A DNA stretch of 64,000 nucleotides from Bombyx mori (Eukaryota; Arthropoda; Insecta; Lepidoptera; Bombycidae): contig NC_085128.1 of NCBI RefSeq assembly GCF_030269925.1, positions 5,210,501 through 5,274,500 on the forward strand. The letters run 5' to 3'. The notes under the pieces were generated by a model, which ran no database searches, was not told where the DNA came from, and worked only from the letters and a program-made list of their open reading frames with translations. Made by a program: the position numbers and the translations under genes. Below are positions 32,884 to 43,457 of this stretch, one piece after another (position 1 is the stretch's first letter; every line of letters begins with the position of its first letter).

Positions 32884-34752
32884 GTTAAGTGGGAGCCGTG
32901 CTTTTTGGTCGCTCGCCAAAGCTGCAGAAGGTAACTTTTGCAGGTCTAGTCTCCCACCACTACGCAAGTCCGATGACAGTCTGGCCCATAGTGCGAAAGA
33001 GAAGGCTGACCTTCTGGTCAAACTCTTCGCCTTGAACTCAACTGTGGACGACGGGGGTGCCACACCACCGAACATCCTCCGGTGTGATAGTTCCCTGCCG
33101 GAGATCTGCTTTACACAGTGTGCAGTCAGGCGGGAACTCCGACTCCTGGACGTCCATAAGTCGAGCGGGCCAGACGGCATCCCTGCAGTGGTTCTGAAAA
33201 CGTGCGCCCCTGAGCTGACGCCTGCGCTAACGCGTTTGTATCGCCTCTCTTATTGCACTAACAGGGTTCCGTCTTCATGGAAGACTGCCCACGTCCACCC
33301 TATCCCCAAGAAGGGTGACCGGTCGGACCCATCGAGCTATAGGCCTATCGCGATAACTTCCTTGCTTTCCAAGGTGATGGAGCGAATAATTAATATACAA
33401 CTCCTGAAGTATCTGGAGGATCGCCAGCTGATCAGTGACCGACAGTACGGTTTCCGTCACGGTCACTCAGCTGGCGATCTTCTTGTATACCTTACTCACA
33501 GGTGGGCTGAAGCCTTGGAGAGCAAGGGCGAGGCTCTTGCTGTGAGCCTTGATATCGCGAAGGCCTTCGACAGGGTCTGGCATAGGGCACTTCTATCGAA
33601 GTTACCATCTTACGGAATTCCCGAGGGTCTCTGCAAGTGGATCGCTAGCTTTTTGGATGGGCGGAGCATCACGGTCGTTGTAGACGGTGACTGTTCTGAT
33701 ACCATGACCATTAACGCTGGCGTTCCACAAGGTTCGGTGCTCTCCCCCACGCTTTTCATCCTGTATATCAATGACATGCTGTCTATTGATGACATGCATT
33801 GCTATGCAGATGACAGCACGGGGGATGCGCGATATATCGGCCATCAGAGTCTCTCTCGGAGCGTGGTGCAAGAGAGACGATCAAAACTTGTATCTGAAGT
33901 GGAGAACTCTCTGGGGCGAGTCTCCGAATGGGGTGAATTGAACTTGGTTCAATTCAACCCGATAAAGACACAAGTTTGCGCGTTCACTGCGAAGAAGGAC
34001 CCCTTTGTCATGGCGCCGCAATTCCAAGGAGTATCCCTGCAACCTTCCGAGAGTATCGGGATACTTGGGGTCGACATTTCGAGCGATGTCCAGTTTCGGA
34101 GTCATTTGGAAGGCAAAGCCAAGTTGGCGTCCAAAATGCTGGGAGTCCTCAACAGAGCGAAGCGGTACTTCACGCCTGGACAAAGACTTTTGCTTTATAA
34201 AGCACAAGTCCGGCCTCGCATGGAGTACTGCTCCCATCTCTGGGCTGGGGCTCCCAAATACCAGCTTCTTCCATTTGACTCCATACAGAGTAGGGCCGTT
34301 CGGATTGTCGATAATCCCATTCTCTCGGATCGTTTGGAGCCTCTGGGTCTGCGGAGGGACTTCGGTTCCCTCTGTATTTTGTACCGTATGTTCCATGGGG
34401 AGTGCTCTGAGGAATTGTTCGAGATGATACCAGCATCTCGTTTTTACCATCGCACCGCCCGCCACCGGAGTAGAGTTCATCCATACTACCTGGAGCCACT
34501 GCGATCATCCACAGTGCGTTTCCAGAGATCTTTTTTGCCACGTACCATCCGGCTATGGAATGAGCTCCCCTCCACGGTGTTTCCCGAGCGCTATGACATG
34601 TCCTTCTTCAAACGAGGCTTGTGGAGAGTATTAAGCGGTAGGCAGCGGCTTGGCTCTGCCCCTGGCATTGCTGAAGTCCATGGGCGACGGTAACCACTCA
34701 CCATCAGGTGGGCCGTATACCCGTCTGCCTACAAAGGCAATAAAAAAAAAAA
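32884..34752 (+). mobile_element. 5'-truncated Jockey/CR1-like LINE, best copy
   Basis: Contains the RT-bearing part of ORF2 and a ~55-bp 3' UTR ending CTACAAAGGCAATAAAA, then an A-run and a (TAA)n run to about 34790. The 5' half (ORF1, endonuclease) was never copied: the sequence starts mid-frame at the border with the TIR element. At least ten other tail pieces of this family lie in the window. Confidence 0.9.
32885..34693 (+). CDS. LINE ORF2 reverse transcriptase, 5'-truncated but open
   Basis: Open frame of 602 codons with no internal stop, running from the insertion border to TAA at 34691-34693. Translation upstream of the TTG at 33032 is also coding-like (SLAKAAEGNFCRS), so no start codon here is biological; the true start was lost. 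Motifs: HPIPKKGDRSDPSSYRPIA and GFRHGHSAGD (fingers), SLDIAKAFDRVWH with the motif A Asp at 33551, GVPQGSVLSPTLF (motif B), YADD at 33803-33814 (motif C, catalytic Asp pair), NPIKTQVCAF (motif D), LGVDISSDV (thumb). The protein ends VLSGRQRL...HGRR. It would copy LINE RNA at nicked target DNA. The endonuclease domain is missing, so this copy cannot transpose alone. The intact frame suggests recent insertion. Clade assignment (Jockey or CR1) is by motif impression. Confidence 0.9.
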   Translation, partial: LSGSRAFWSLAKAAEGNFCRSSLPPLRKSDDSLAHSAKEKADLLVKLFALNSTVDDGGATPPNILRCDSSLPEICFTQCAVRRELRLLDVHKSSGPDGIPAVVLKTCAPELTPALTRLYRLSYCTNRVPSSWKTAHVHPIPKKGDRSDPSSYRPIAITSLLSKVMERIINIQLLKYLEDRQLISDRQYGFRHGHSAGDLLVYLTHRWAEALESKGEALAVSLDIAKAFDRVWHRALLSKLPSYGIPEGLCKWIASFLDGRSITVVVDGDCSDTMTINAGVPQGSVLSPTLFILYINDMLSIDDMHCYADDSTGDARYIGHQSLSRSVVQERRSKLVSEVENSLGRVSEWGELNLVQFNPIKTQVCAFTAKKDPFVMAPQFQGVSLQPSESIGILGVDISSDVQFRSHLEGKAKLASKMLGVLNRAKRYFTPGQRLLLYKAQVRPRMEYCSHLWAGAPKYQLLPFDSIQSRAVRIVDNPILSDRLEPLGLRRDFGSLCILYRMFHGECSEELFEMIPASRFYHRTARHRSRVHPYYLEPLRSSTVRFQRSFLPRTIRLWNELPSTVFPERYDMSFFKRGLWRVLSGRQRLGSAPGIAEVHGRR

Positions 34753-34753
34753 A

Positions 34754-34795
<42 letters not shown>
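34749..34795. repeat. A-run and (TAA)n microsatellite at the LINE tail
   Basis: A14 followed by about nine TAA/AAT units and a second A-run, at the junction with the TIR element's right part. Confidence 0.9.
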
Positions 34796-34796
<1 letters not shown>

Positions 34797-34920
34797 TAAA
34801 CTACGCTCTTTTGACAGTATTTATGAGAAAAATACTGGTGATACCAAATGTTTACGCATATTAACCCAATTTCGAATATTTTAGGAAATTGTACACCTTT
34901 AATGCGAAAAGACGATATAT

Positions 34921-35989
34921 ATCGAAGAGATGCACATCCACATGGATGCTTAAAGCAGGTAATTGTAATGCAAACGAAATAGTAACATTATGATTTAGCT
35001 CAGTAATTCTACATGTACATTTCTGAATAATTTTAGTAAAATTAACAGTGATAAATGATTCACGTCATTTCGTTGAAAAGGGTCTCTGGTGGTCTGAAAG
35101 GTCCAATGCATTATTTGCGTTCCAACAAAACATATTGCGACTGTTAATAGTAGTTACAATGGGAATTTTAGAATGACGTCACGTTTGTAGTCCTGTGATA
35201 GCAAAACTCTTTAAGTTGATACAGTGTATAAAACTTATCATATCTCACATCATATCACATTAAAATTTTAATATGGGAGCTATATTTGTATTTTTATTAA
35301 AATTTATACTTAACTACAATGAAGATACGATTTATTTTTGCCTAATTTCAACTCATTGTTAAATCAGACAGCAAATCGTAGTTTCGTACTAGTGTAGGTG
35401 CAAATTTGATAAATATTATGTAATCTGTTCGTGAGTGCTCACAGTCTATTTGAGAATTATTGAGGGTATTATTAATAGTATGGATGAATGTCAAGTCTAT
35501 TCGCTTGCCTGCCTTTTCAATTGAAAAAAACTAGGTTTTCTTGGTGAAAGGTGTAGATAAGTTTTGATTTAGGTCATGGCGTTTTATCGCTGTTCATCTT
35601 TGTATATTTCAACTTTTCAAGTAAAGCTTCAACTTTTTCTACAAACAAATATAATCAAAGTCCTCGAAACAATACACCGTTAATATTTAAATGTAAAGTC
35701 GCCAACATCATTGTTCCTCGTCAGAGTTAGATACATATTAGAAGTATTTAAAATTCGTCCGAAAAATAAAAAATAATTATATTGTAGTTTCGATTTCATT
35801 ACTTATTGTTTAACATCGCGTTTGTAAATACGTCTCTCTATTGCCAATGTTTCGCATACATTACAGATTACTAAAATATAATTACCGTAATAAAAAAAAC
35901 ACACAAAATTCATTTTTCAGTTGAATAGCGAAATATTATTGAAAGTAAGAAAATGAATGCGGTATTGAAGAAAAATACTACGAATAATC
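34921..35989. other. Unannotated AT-rich DNA
   Basis: No recognisable feature. Confidence 0.5.
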
Positions 35990-36099
35990 TGAGTGGCACA
36001 TTTACGTTGTAGATGTCTATGGACTCCAGTAACCACTTAACACCAGGTGGGCTGTGAACTCGTGCACCCATCTAAGCAAATAAAAAAATAAAAATAAAA
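35990..36099 (+). mobile_element. Bm1-type SINE, 3' part
   Basis: GTTGTAGATGTCTATGGACT, CACCAGGTGGGCTGTGAACT and CATCTAAGCAAAT with an A-rich tail. Confidence 0.82.
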
Positions 36100-37675
36100 G
36101 TTATTTTGACCTCTCAGTCCATAAAAGCGGAACGTCTCCTTAACGTAAAATAAATGAGGAAAAATTACTCGTCCAGCGAACGTATCTCTTGTCACATCAA
36201 AATGCTATTTCCTTTTTATACGGTAGGCAATTTAATTTCCGCAAAAATGACTCTTTGCTATCGTATTGTGCCGAATATCGCGTTCGCAAAACGTCATTTG
36301 GGACAACCAAAATATGATCACATTCAATTACTTTTACTTTTCGAATGATTTATTGATATAGAGGCGCGTTGGTATCTCCCAACTATTTCATTATGAAAAA
36401 ATCTATTAATTGCCTTTGCTATTGTATCTAAAGACGTTCCGGTTAAATAGGCAGTAAATAACCACTACACTGTATTTTTTTTTTCAGTTTTCGATTATGA
36501 CTCGATTGTAATTAAAACTATTTTTACGATTTATTTTATAATTTAATTTTGTTTTTATTTCCGTGATCTCGAATATTTTCTATTGCAAAACCAAGCTAAT
36601 AAAAGCTTATTAAAAAGAAAATCAAATTCAGATACGTGCATAGAGTTAAAGTACACTTCTTTAACCAATTGTTCTAGGGTCCATACAGTGCGAATTTTCA
36701 AGTCTTCAACCTTAGTGGTTTTCTTAGTGAGAACAAGTGAAAAAGATAAAGTGTTGCTTTTTTTGTGAATATATAAAAGTACCTAAGTAAAGCCGAGACA
36801 TGCACGGGTTAAATGATGTGAGTGTTCCACACTTCAAACCCCACAGGTAATGTTTTTTACCTTAAGAAATACGTACCCAATGACATGGTGTAGTAAAATA
36901 ATTATTTTGATAAATAAAAAATCGCTTACTTGTCCTAAAGCGTATTGTTAACTCGCGGATTTGGGTACACTACCGTTGGAATTCTTTTTAATACTCTTTT
37001 ATTAGCTTCAGACTTCAGTGTGTAACGGAATCATTGAACATGATTTTGACCCCTTCAAAACGTCGGATTAACTCGAAATTTACTTACGAAATACTTATTA
37101 AGGAACGATGACAATTCAATACCAAAAAAAAAAATTTAAAAAATTTAAATCCAACTAAAAATTTTAAAACAAATAATAGTTTAAAAAAAAAACAAAAAAA
37201 AACGCTTTTGTAGAAAATCCCACTAAAAATAGAAAATAAATCTTAATAAATTTTAATTAAAAATAGTGTAAGAAATAATGATTTTATTGTAAAAAAAAGC
37301 ATGGGGTCCTTTTCAGGATATTATCAAAATAATCCTGATCTACTCATATCTGTTTATAAAATATAACTATTGATACCATGCACCTTTTGCATTTTTTAAA
37401 CTATTATTTATTTTCAAAGTATATTCGTTGGTTTTCTTTAAACGGGTATGACAGTTAATCAATTCATTTGAGGCTCAATTTCAATTCATGGGCTCTGACA
37501 TTCATGTGACTAAATTTCGGAATGCGTTTTCCACAACAGTAATGTAATATTTATAAAGTAATTTTCTAGCACACCAGCCGAGATCGCAGACGGGTTCATT
37601 TATTACATATACAAACGATCTATCACGCAATTTCGCCGAATTACATAGCTGTACATCATCTTTTCTTAAACAAGA
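36100..37675. other. Unannotated AT-rich DNA
   Basis: Low-complexity A-rich stretch at 37110-37260; small motif-free frames; nothing else. Confidence 0.5.
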
Positions 37676-38049
37676 CTAGTTAATGACCGAGTAGTCGCTC
37701 GGTTTTTTTTTTTTTTTGATAAATTGTGTTTTTTAGAAATTATATTTAAATACGAATTACATATTGATAAAATGATGAAATATTGTGAATAGTTTTTTTT
37801 CAATCTTACCGACAGAATAATAAAAAAATATGAAATGGTTATTTAAAGAAAAAATCAAAAATAACGATAAAGTTGATTATTGAAAACACGAATAAAACGA
37901 CATTTTCTGAAAATAAATCGTAGCTAGATCGATTTATGGCCCCCGAAATCCCCTGTATACTAAATTTTATGAAAATCGTTGGAGCCGTTTCCGAGATTCA
38001 GATTATATATATATTTATATACAAGAATTGTTCGTTTAAATATATAAGA
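37676..38049 (-). mobile_element. Helitron family C, copy 2
   Basis: CTAG complement at 37676, hairpin CCGAGCGACTACTCGG, and 5' end TCTTATATATTTAAACGAAC. Longer than the copy at 26207 (374 against 306 bp) because of extra AT-rich sequence inside. Confidence 0.83.
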
Positions 38050-39115
38050 TTAATGAAAATTTTCAAACTATAACTATATTTTATGAAAATTGTAACACGT
38101 GAATAATAATTTAGTTCGTGGTTTTAAAACTTAAACTCTAGACCACCGATTTCCAACTTATGGTGCCTAGTATTAACATTTTATGGCTCTTAAAGAGCAC
38201 ACGTCACACAATAAACAACTGTATTGAATATATAATGGCTCTCAAAGGCTTCAAAACTGGAACATATATTTTACTTCGCACCTAAAATAGCCTCCCACGA
38301 AGAATCATAACTAGGCCACACCACCAGTGAATCCTTTTAATTACATGTACACGCCTCCTTCTAATACTAACTAACTAATTTTACGTCCACAATCCGTTTA
38401 TTTATGGAATATATTTATATTTAAACCTAATATATGTATAGCAGCATGTGAATATTAGTTTCTATTCGATTTTTCAACAAGAGGTAGTCTGAATCACTGC
38501 TCGGTTTCACAACCTTGGCCTGTGCTTTATTTAAATACATTTTGGACGGAGTATTCTATGGGATGCTTATTTTTGAAGATTTCTGGGACATACTTTAGCG
38601 TGTGACCGGTCCGCTTCTAACATTGATGAATGATTCGAGAGCGAATCGATGTCCGGAGAAGACCTACATTTATTGAACGATATTTAACGACCTAGATAGT
38701 TCAGAATTTATAGCTCCGATAAGGGAGGCACTTTAAACATAGTTTAGTGATTTGGGGATTAACTGATGAATATTCATTCGTACATTTAAAAAAAAATTTC
38801 TGAGTGTCGTAAAATTACAGAAGTGCTTAAAAACTAAGATTTAGGAACAGTTCTTGTGAAAAAACTTGATTGCTCTTTACACTAAGACAACTTAGCAAAT
38901 AAATATTTTGGAAAAAAAAATACAGTAATTTATTAACTTCCTCCCTCGTTTCTGAAGGCGTTTAATGAATTATGAATTTTTTCAAGTACTTCAGCTGTAC
39001 GGTGCACTAGAATAGTACTACACCACTTCTTCCAGTGGGCGTCGTAAAGGCGTTTAGGGGATTCCCCGGAGAAAAGACAGCAGCGTTGTGATTGTTTTAA
39101 TTAGTATTTGTAATT
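38050..39115. other. Unannotated DNA
   Basis: CAGTGGGCGTCGTAAAGGCG at 39035-39054 resembles a phrase I associate with moth LINE debris. Otherwise nothing. Confidence 0.4.
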
Positions 39116-39362
39116 ACTGGTGGTAGGGTGGTAGGTAGGGTCTTGTGAGCCCGGATGGGTAGGCACAATCACCCTCCGGCTAATTCTGACATGAAACAGT
39201 AATGTGTTAGGGCTTGAAGGGCGGGGTAGCCGTTGTACAATAGAACTGAGGCTTAGACCTCATGACTTAAGACGAGCGGCGGAATTTGCGTTGTTTATAT
39301 CTATGTATTTCGGTAACCAATTAACACCTAGTAGACCATGAGCTCGTTTTCCAATTAAACAT
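39116..39362 (+). mobile_element. Bm1-type SINE, old copy
   Basis: Starts ACTGGTGGTAGGGTGGTAGG and keeps body order through GGCTTGAAGGGCGGGGTAGC to GGTAACCAATTAACACC. Many substitutions, no A-tail. Confidence 0.75.
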
Positions 39363-40084
39363 AATATCAGGATAAGATCGATGGTTACATTCGCTTTGAA
39401 ATGCCCATGGACTTGGTTAAATCCATTTTAGAGCGGTGGCCGTGAGTTCGATCATCCATCTTCAAAATGAAACAGTCCAGTGCCGAGGTATAAATAAATG
39501 ATAAAAGTGAATCTATTACAAAATTACCTCGGCTACGATACGTGTACTTTTTGAATGAACTCTATCATATCTTTGGAGATCGCCCCTCAGAGATCGTAAT
39601 ATCTGTTAAGCAAATATTATCTTTTGATGTCGTTCATTCAGTATTATATTTGATTCAAAAGAGGAAATAAATTCAATAATATTATTAGCAGTGTACGAAT
39701 ATCGTCCGAATAGCTACGAAGTGGACAGATTATTCCTATGATCAAACGTCCAATTTAGCTGTCAATATCAGAACCAAACAAACCTAAATTGGTCTAATCA
39801 ATACCCGAACTAAGCTATTTGCTGAAGTAATTTCCTTTCATTGTTGTGCTATGCTAGTTCTGTACACATATATAATATATAACATGAGATTTTATGAAGA
39901 ACATGAAATACTGGCTACCTTTTATAACGATATGAACACGGGATACTAAACAATGAGTATTTTTTTACAGTTTTAACTGAAAAATTCCATTGGACATTTT
40001 TAAACGAATTTATATCGTTTTAATGGACTGTAAGTGATTTTTTTGTGTTTCTAGATTAAATATCTAGATCTAGATCGGACTTCT
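39363..40084. other. Unannotated DNA
   Basis: No recognisable feature. Confidence 0.45.
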
Positions 40085-40280
40085 TTTTTTCTACCTAAGC
40101 TGGTAGCCTAGAGAGGCTATTCCAGCGGAACCTTAACTAGTAGGTGAGCTCACGGGGCTCAAACCTAACGACGATGCTAACACGAACCCTAGCAAGAGTC
40201 GTGCTTCGCAGAATCTACCACCGGGTCGGAAACGCGACCCACTGAGAAGATCCGGCGAGAAACTCAGTGGGCTGTGTCTG
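40085..40280 (-). mobile_element. PolyA retroposon 3' end (family T2)
   Basis: Plus strand starts with T's and CTACCTAAGCTGGTAGCC and runs to GATCCGGCGAGAAACTCAGT. Antisense, collinear with 27820-28026. Confidence 0.72.
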
Positions 40281-40477
40281 AGAGTTAAAGATCGGTCTAG
40301 ATCTTTATAAAAGTTATTTACAGCTCAGATAAAATGATCACCATATTTTATTCAAATATTTAAAAAAAATGGTACTTGAAAAATGAATGGTATCCATGAG
40401 TATCACAACGGCATTAGGAAAAACTTATGATTTGAGAAAAAAAAAACTAAAAGGAAATCACCCATCTTTTGGAACTT

Positions 40478-40888
40478 CTGGGTCTCAGAGAGACTTCGGT
40501 TCTCTCTGTGTTACGTTACGCTCCGTGGGGAGTGCTCTGAGGACTTTTTCGAGATGGTTTCTCCACTTCCTGTTTTCTTTCCGTTCCGCCCCTTCCGCCA
40601 CCATTTCAGAGCTCATTAATAATATCTGGAAACACTGCATCATTAACAGTATGTTTCCAGATATGTTTTTTGCCAAGTACCGCCCGGCTCTGGAAGTCCC
40701 CTAAACGTTGTTTCTAGAGCGCTATAACATGTTATCTTTCGAATGAGGCTTGCAGAAAGTACTTGGTGATAGGCAGCGACTTGGCTGTGCTAATGATATT
40801 GCTGATTTCCATGAGCGACGTTAACCGCTCACCATCACGTAGGCCGTACGTTAGTACGTCTACAAAGGCCATAAATAAAACAGCATCG
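40478..40888 (+). pseudogene. Diverged LINE 3' region (RT C-terminus plus tail)
   Basis: Matches the LINE from about 34340 to its end: TCTGGGTCTCAGAGAGACTT, GGGGAGTGCTCTGAGG, TTTTTTGCCAAGTACCGCCC, GGCAGCGACTTGGCTGTGC. Substitutions and indels have destroyed the frame. It contains a local inverted pair TATCTGGAAACACTG/CAGTATGTTTCCAGATA around 40622-40664. Confidence 0.8.
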
Positions 40889-41530
40889 AAAATAATTTTG
40901 TGCGTTTTTCAATTCTTCTTCTTCTATACTTTACTTTTCAATTGCAAACATTTTGGATGTATTCGCAAAATTTTTAGAAAATGTTTTTGTTTTGTTGAAA
41001 ATGTTATTTGAAAACTCAAATTTATTACCGTTTCATTTATAAGGTAATTAAATTTAAATTTTCCCGACGGCAGCCAGAGGTCACGAAAAGGTGCAGCTCA
41101 TAAGATTTCCAATCTGCAGCTCAGACCTTTCCAATAAATTTCTAATCTTTCTTTAGACCTTTTTCAATAAACGAATGATCCGTGGGTGAATCGGTCAGAC
41201 GCGAAAGTATTTTATAAGGTTCTGTACACAGCGCAATACTTTTCTGTTCGCATATTCATATTTTTTTATATTTATTAAGCTTCCTGAAATATGTACAATA
41301 TACCCATATACGTATGTATATATTTCCATTCTGTTTCAGCGTACGCTTTTATATTGTATGTGGAAAAATTGCCATGTCTCAAACAGCTTATATTTTAATT
41401 TCGAAGGTAATATTTCAAGATTTACATTTTTTGTGTTAGATGCCGTTATTAAACTGTATTATAATTATTTGCAAATAATGCACAATAATGAAAAAAACTT
41501 TGATAAAATTTCTTTATTCTAAAAATTTTT
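40889..41530. other. Unannotated AT-rich DNA
   Basis: No recognisable feature. Confidence 0.5.
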
Positions 41531-41533
41531 GAG

Positions 41534-41587
41534 GTCAGCAATAGACGTTTAGTGTTATCAGACATAACACTAACGTCTATTGCTGAT
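41534..41587. repeat. Near-perfect 54-bp hairpin
   Basis: Left arm 41534-41558 (starts GTCAGCAATAGACG) and right arm 41564-41587 (ends CGTCTATTGCTGAT) pair over 24 of 25 positions with one bulged base and a 5-nt loop. Confidence 0.93.
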
Positions 41588-41769
41588 CTTTCGGTGTCTC
41601 ATTTGGAATTTTACTACTTTCTTTTTCATCAAATTTATTATCTGCATGTAACAATTTTATCACGGTTGGTCGTTAAGGCAAGAAAGCGATTACAATACTT
41701 AGAGATTACTTCTGATTCTCTTTCAATTTAACTACATGACTTAGTACATGCCTTTTATGGCACCATTAG

Positions 41770-41836
41770 TTAGACGAGCTCACGGCCTACCCGGTGCTAA
41801 GTGACCACCCTCTCCAGAGGCATGAAACCGAAGTCG
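41770..41836 (-). mobile_element. Bm1-type SINE tail, decayed
   Basis: GACGAGCTCACGGCCTACCC and GGTGCTAAGTGACCACC follow the antisense tail order. Confidence 0.45.
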
Positions 41837-42074
41837 AATCTCAGTATTAAGTGACCCCACACTCCTAAAACATCGGAGTCGGATTGAATTATTTTACTGG
41901 AAACGAAATCGTGCTATGTGGCATTATTATATTTTTATTAAGTTTGCGGATTATGTTATTTTTCTTTAACCCTATTTGAAATGAAACTATAATTAAGTAA
42001 ACACACACACACCTACTACGCCTTTAGTCAAAAGGATGGTCAACGCAATGCAAACGTATAGCATATTACATCCA

Positions 42075-42305
42075 TCCCGCCGTCATTATTAGGCCCTAGT
42101 CGACTATTACTAAGCACAGGCCTCTCCCAATTTACACCATTGAACCCAGTCTTCGGCTCTCCTCATTCATTTCTTGCGGGCAGCCCTTCGAAGGTCATCG
42201 CACCAACAAGCCAGCGTCATCTCAAGCTACGTTTGCTGGTCTCCACTCAAGAAGACGTCTGCTTCAACGATCGTTGGGGCTACGGCATATATATCCAGCT
42301 TAGTG
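42075..42305 (-). pseudogene. RTE-type LINE C-terminal relic
   Basis: Minus translation includes WCDDLRRAA, then after a stop MRRAEDWVQWCKLGEACA, then stops and STRA. The DDLRRAA...WMRRAEDRxxWxxLGEA pattern is the end of an RTE polyprotein. Stops and substitutions make it a pseudogene. Confidence 0.65.
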
Positions 42306-42343
42306 CCACTTCAGTACCACCATACATACATACATACATAATA

Positions 42344-43080
42344 GGTTAGGGAAAAGGTTTCTTCGCATTTTTAAGGAAAATTCACAACATTTTTTAATAT
42401 AGCTTATTTACATTTAACTAAAGTATGTAGGTTCCATTTTGTTCGAAAACTTTTTGCCATCTTGTAGGTAGGGACATGATCCGAAAATAATAATTCCGCG
42501 ACAATTAGTTTAGGCAGTCCTTTTTTTATTGCTTAGATGGGTGGACGAGCTCACAGCCCACCTGGTGTTAAGTGGTACTGGAGCCCATAGACATCTACAA
42601 CGTAAACCACCCATCCACTTTGAGATATATTTTCTAAGGTCTCAAGTATAGTTACAACGGCTGCCCCACCCTTTAAGCCGAAACGCATTACTGCTTCACG
42701 GCAGAAATAGGCAGGGTAGTAGTACCTACCCGCGCGGACTCTCAAGAGGTCCTACCACCAGTAATTATGCAAATTAAATTTTTTGCGGCTTTGATATTTA
42801 TTACACGATGTTATTCCTTCACCGTGGAAGTCAATCGTGAACATTTGTTGAGTACGTATTACATTAGAAACATTGGTACCCGCCTGAGAGTCCTCTCGTG
42901 ATGTTAACCTGACACTGCCTAAAGGATTCTGAAGAGACCGAAACAGGTAGAAATCTCAAGGTTGCAAGGTCAGGACTATACGGCGGATGCATTAACACCT
43001 CCCAGCCAAGCTCTCTTAATTTTTGCTGAGTGGCTAAAGATGTGTGAGGTCTAACGTTATTATGATGAAAAACATTACAT
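42344..43080 (-). pseudogene. mariner (cecropia-type) transposase relic, split by a SINE
   Basis: Minus strand upstream of the SINE (43075-42897) reads HNNVRPHTSLATQQKLRELG and later HPPYSPDLA; downstream (42520-42344) it ends LPTRWQKVFEQNGTYIL then stop. HDNARPH and YSPDL carry the second and third catalytic Asp of the DD34D triad. The second Asp is Asn here. After removing the SINE, the distance between YSPDL and the C-terminus is about 60 codons, as in the family. The outer end TTAGGGAAAAGGTTTCTTCG at 42348 resembles a mariner terminal repeat. The N-terminal half is gone. Confidence 0.82.
42521..42896 (-). mobile_element. Bm1-type SINE inside mariner
   Basis: Antisense SINE from its polyA to GGCGGGTACCAATG, which lies just past the B box, so most of the linker but not the tRNA head is present. 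It lies within the transposase coding sequence and so is younger than the mariner copy. Confidence 0.87.
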
Positions 43081-43457
43081 TATAATATATAAAAGCTAAG
43101 CTCTGTATAGTTTGTGCTCGTATAATACTAAAAAGCATGAATGACTTAAAGCGTGCTTTTAAAATGTTAAACCAAACACCCTTTTGTATTTCTTACGAAA
43201 ACTAACATTGCAAGTAATGAAACTGTAGCTGGCAGACACGAGAGTTGGTACAAAGTATTACGGAGAAGTGAAAAGCTCGCAGAGTATATTTGAGCAAAGA
43301 CTTCAATGCAAACTTCGGTGCAAATGTGTTTGTCTTTGCATATGTTTGCAGAATTCAAGCATTCCAGTAATTTAATATTAAAACATTTTACATATTCGAA
43401 GATAGGGGATAGATAATTCTTATTAGGGTTTTGTGAAAATAATAAAAATGAAAATAA
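43081..43457. other. Unannotated DNA
   Basis: No recognisable feature. Confidence 0.45.

Larger units (their letters stand above)
32697..34920. mobile_element. TIR element (MITE family M), copy split by a LINE
   Basis: Left part 32697-32883 and right part about 34795-34920 match 30483-30831 in order: TTCTCGCATTAAAACTGT, CCAGTTACATTATCTGTC, then after the LINE GACAGTATTTATGAG, ACTGGTGATACCAAA, TTAATGCGAAAAGACGATAT. The LINE entered after AGTAGTCAAAA. Confidence 0.85.

Noticed and set aside
33881..34480. 199-codon open frame on the minus strand, and several other frames inside 33000-34540
   Set aside because: They are shadows of the LINE reverse transcriptase frame on the plus strand; none has a motif of its own.
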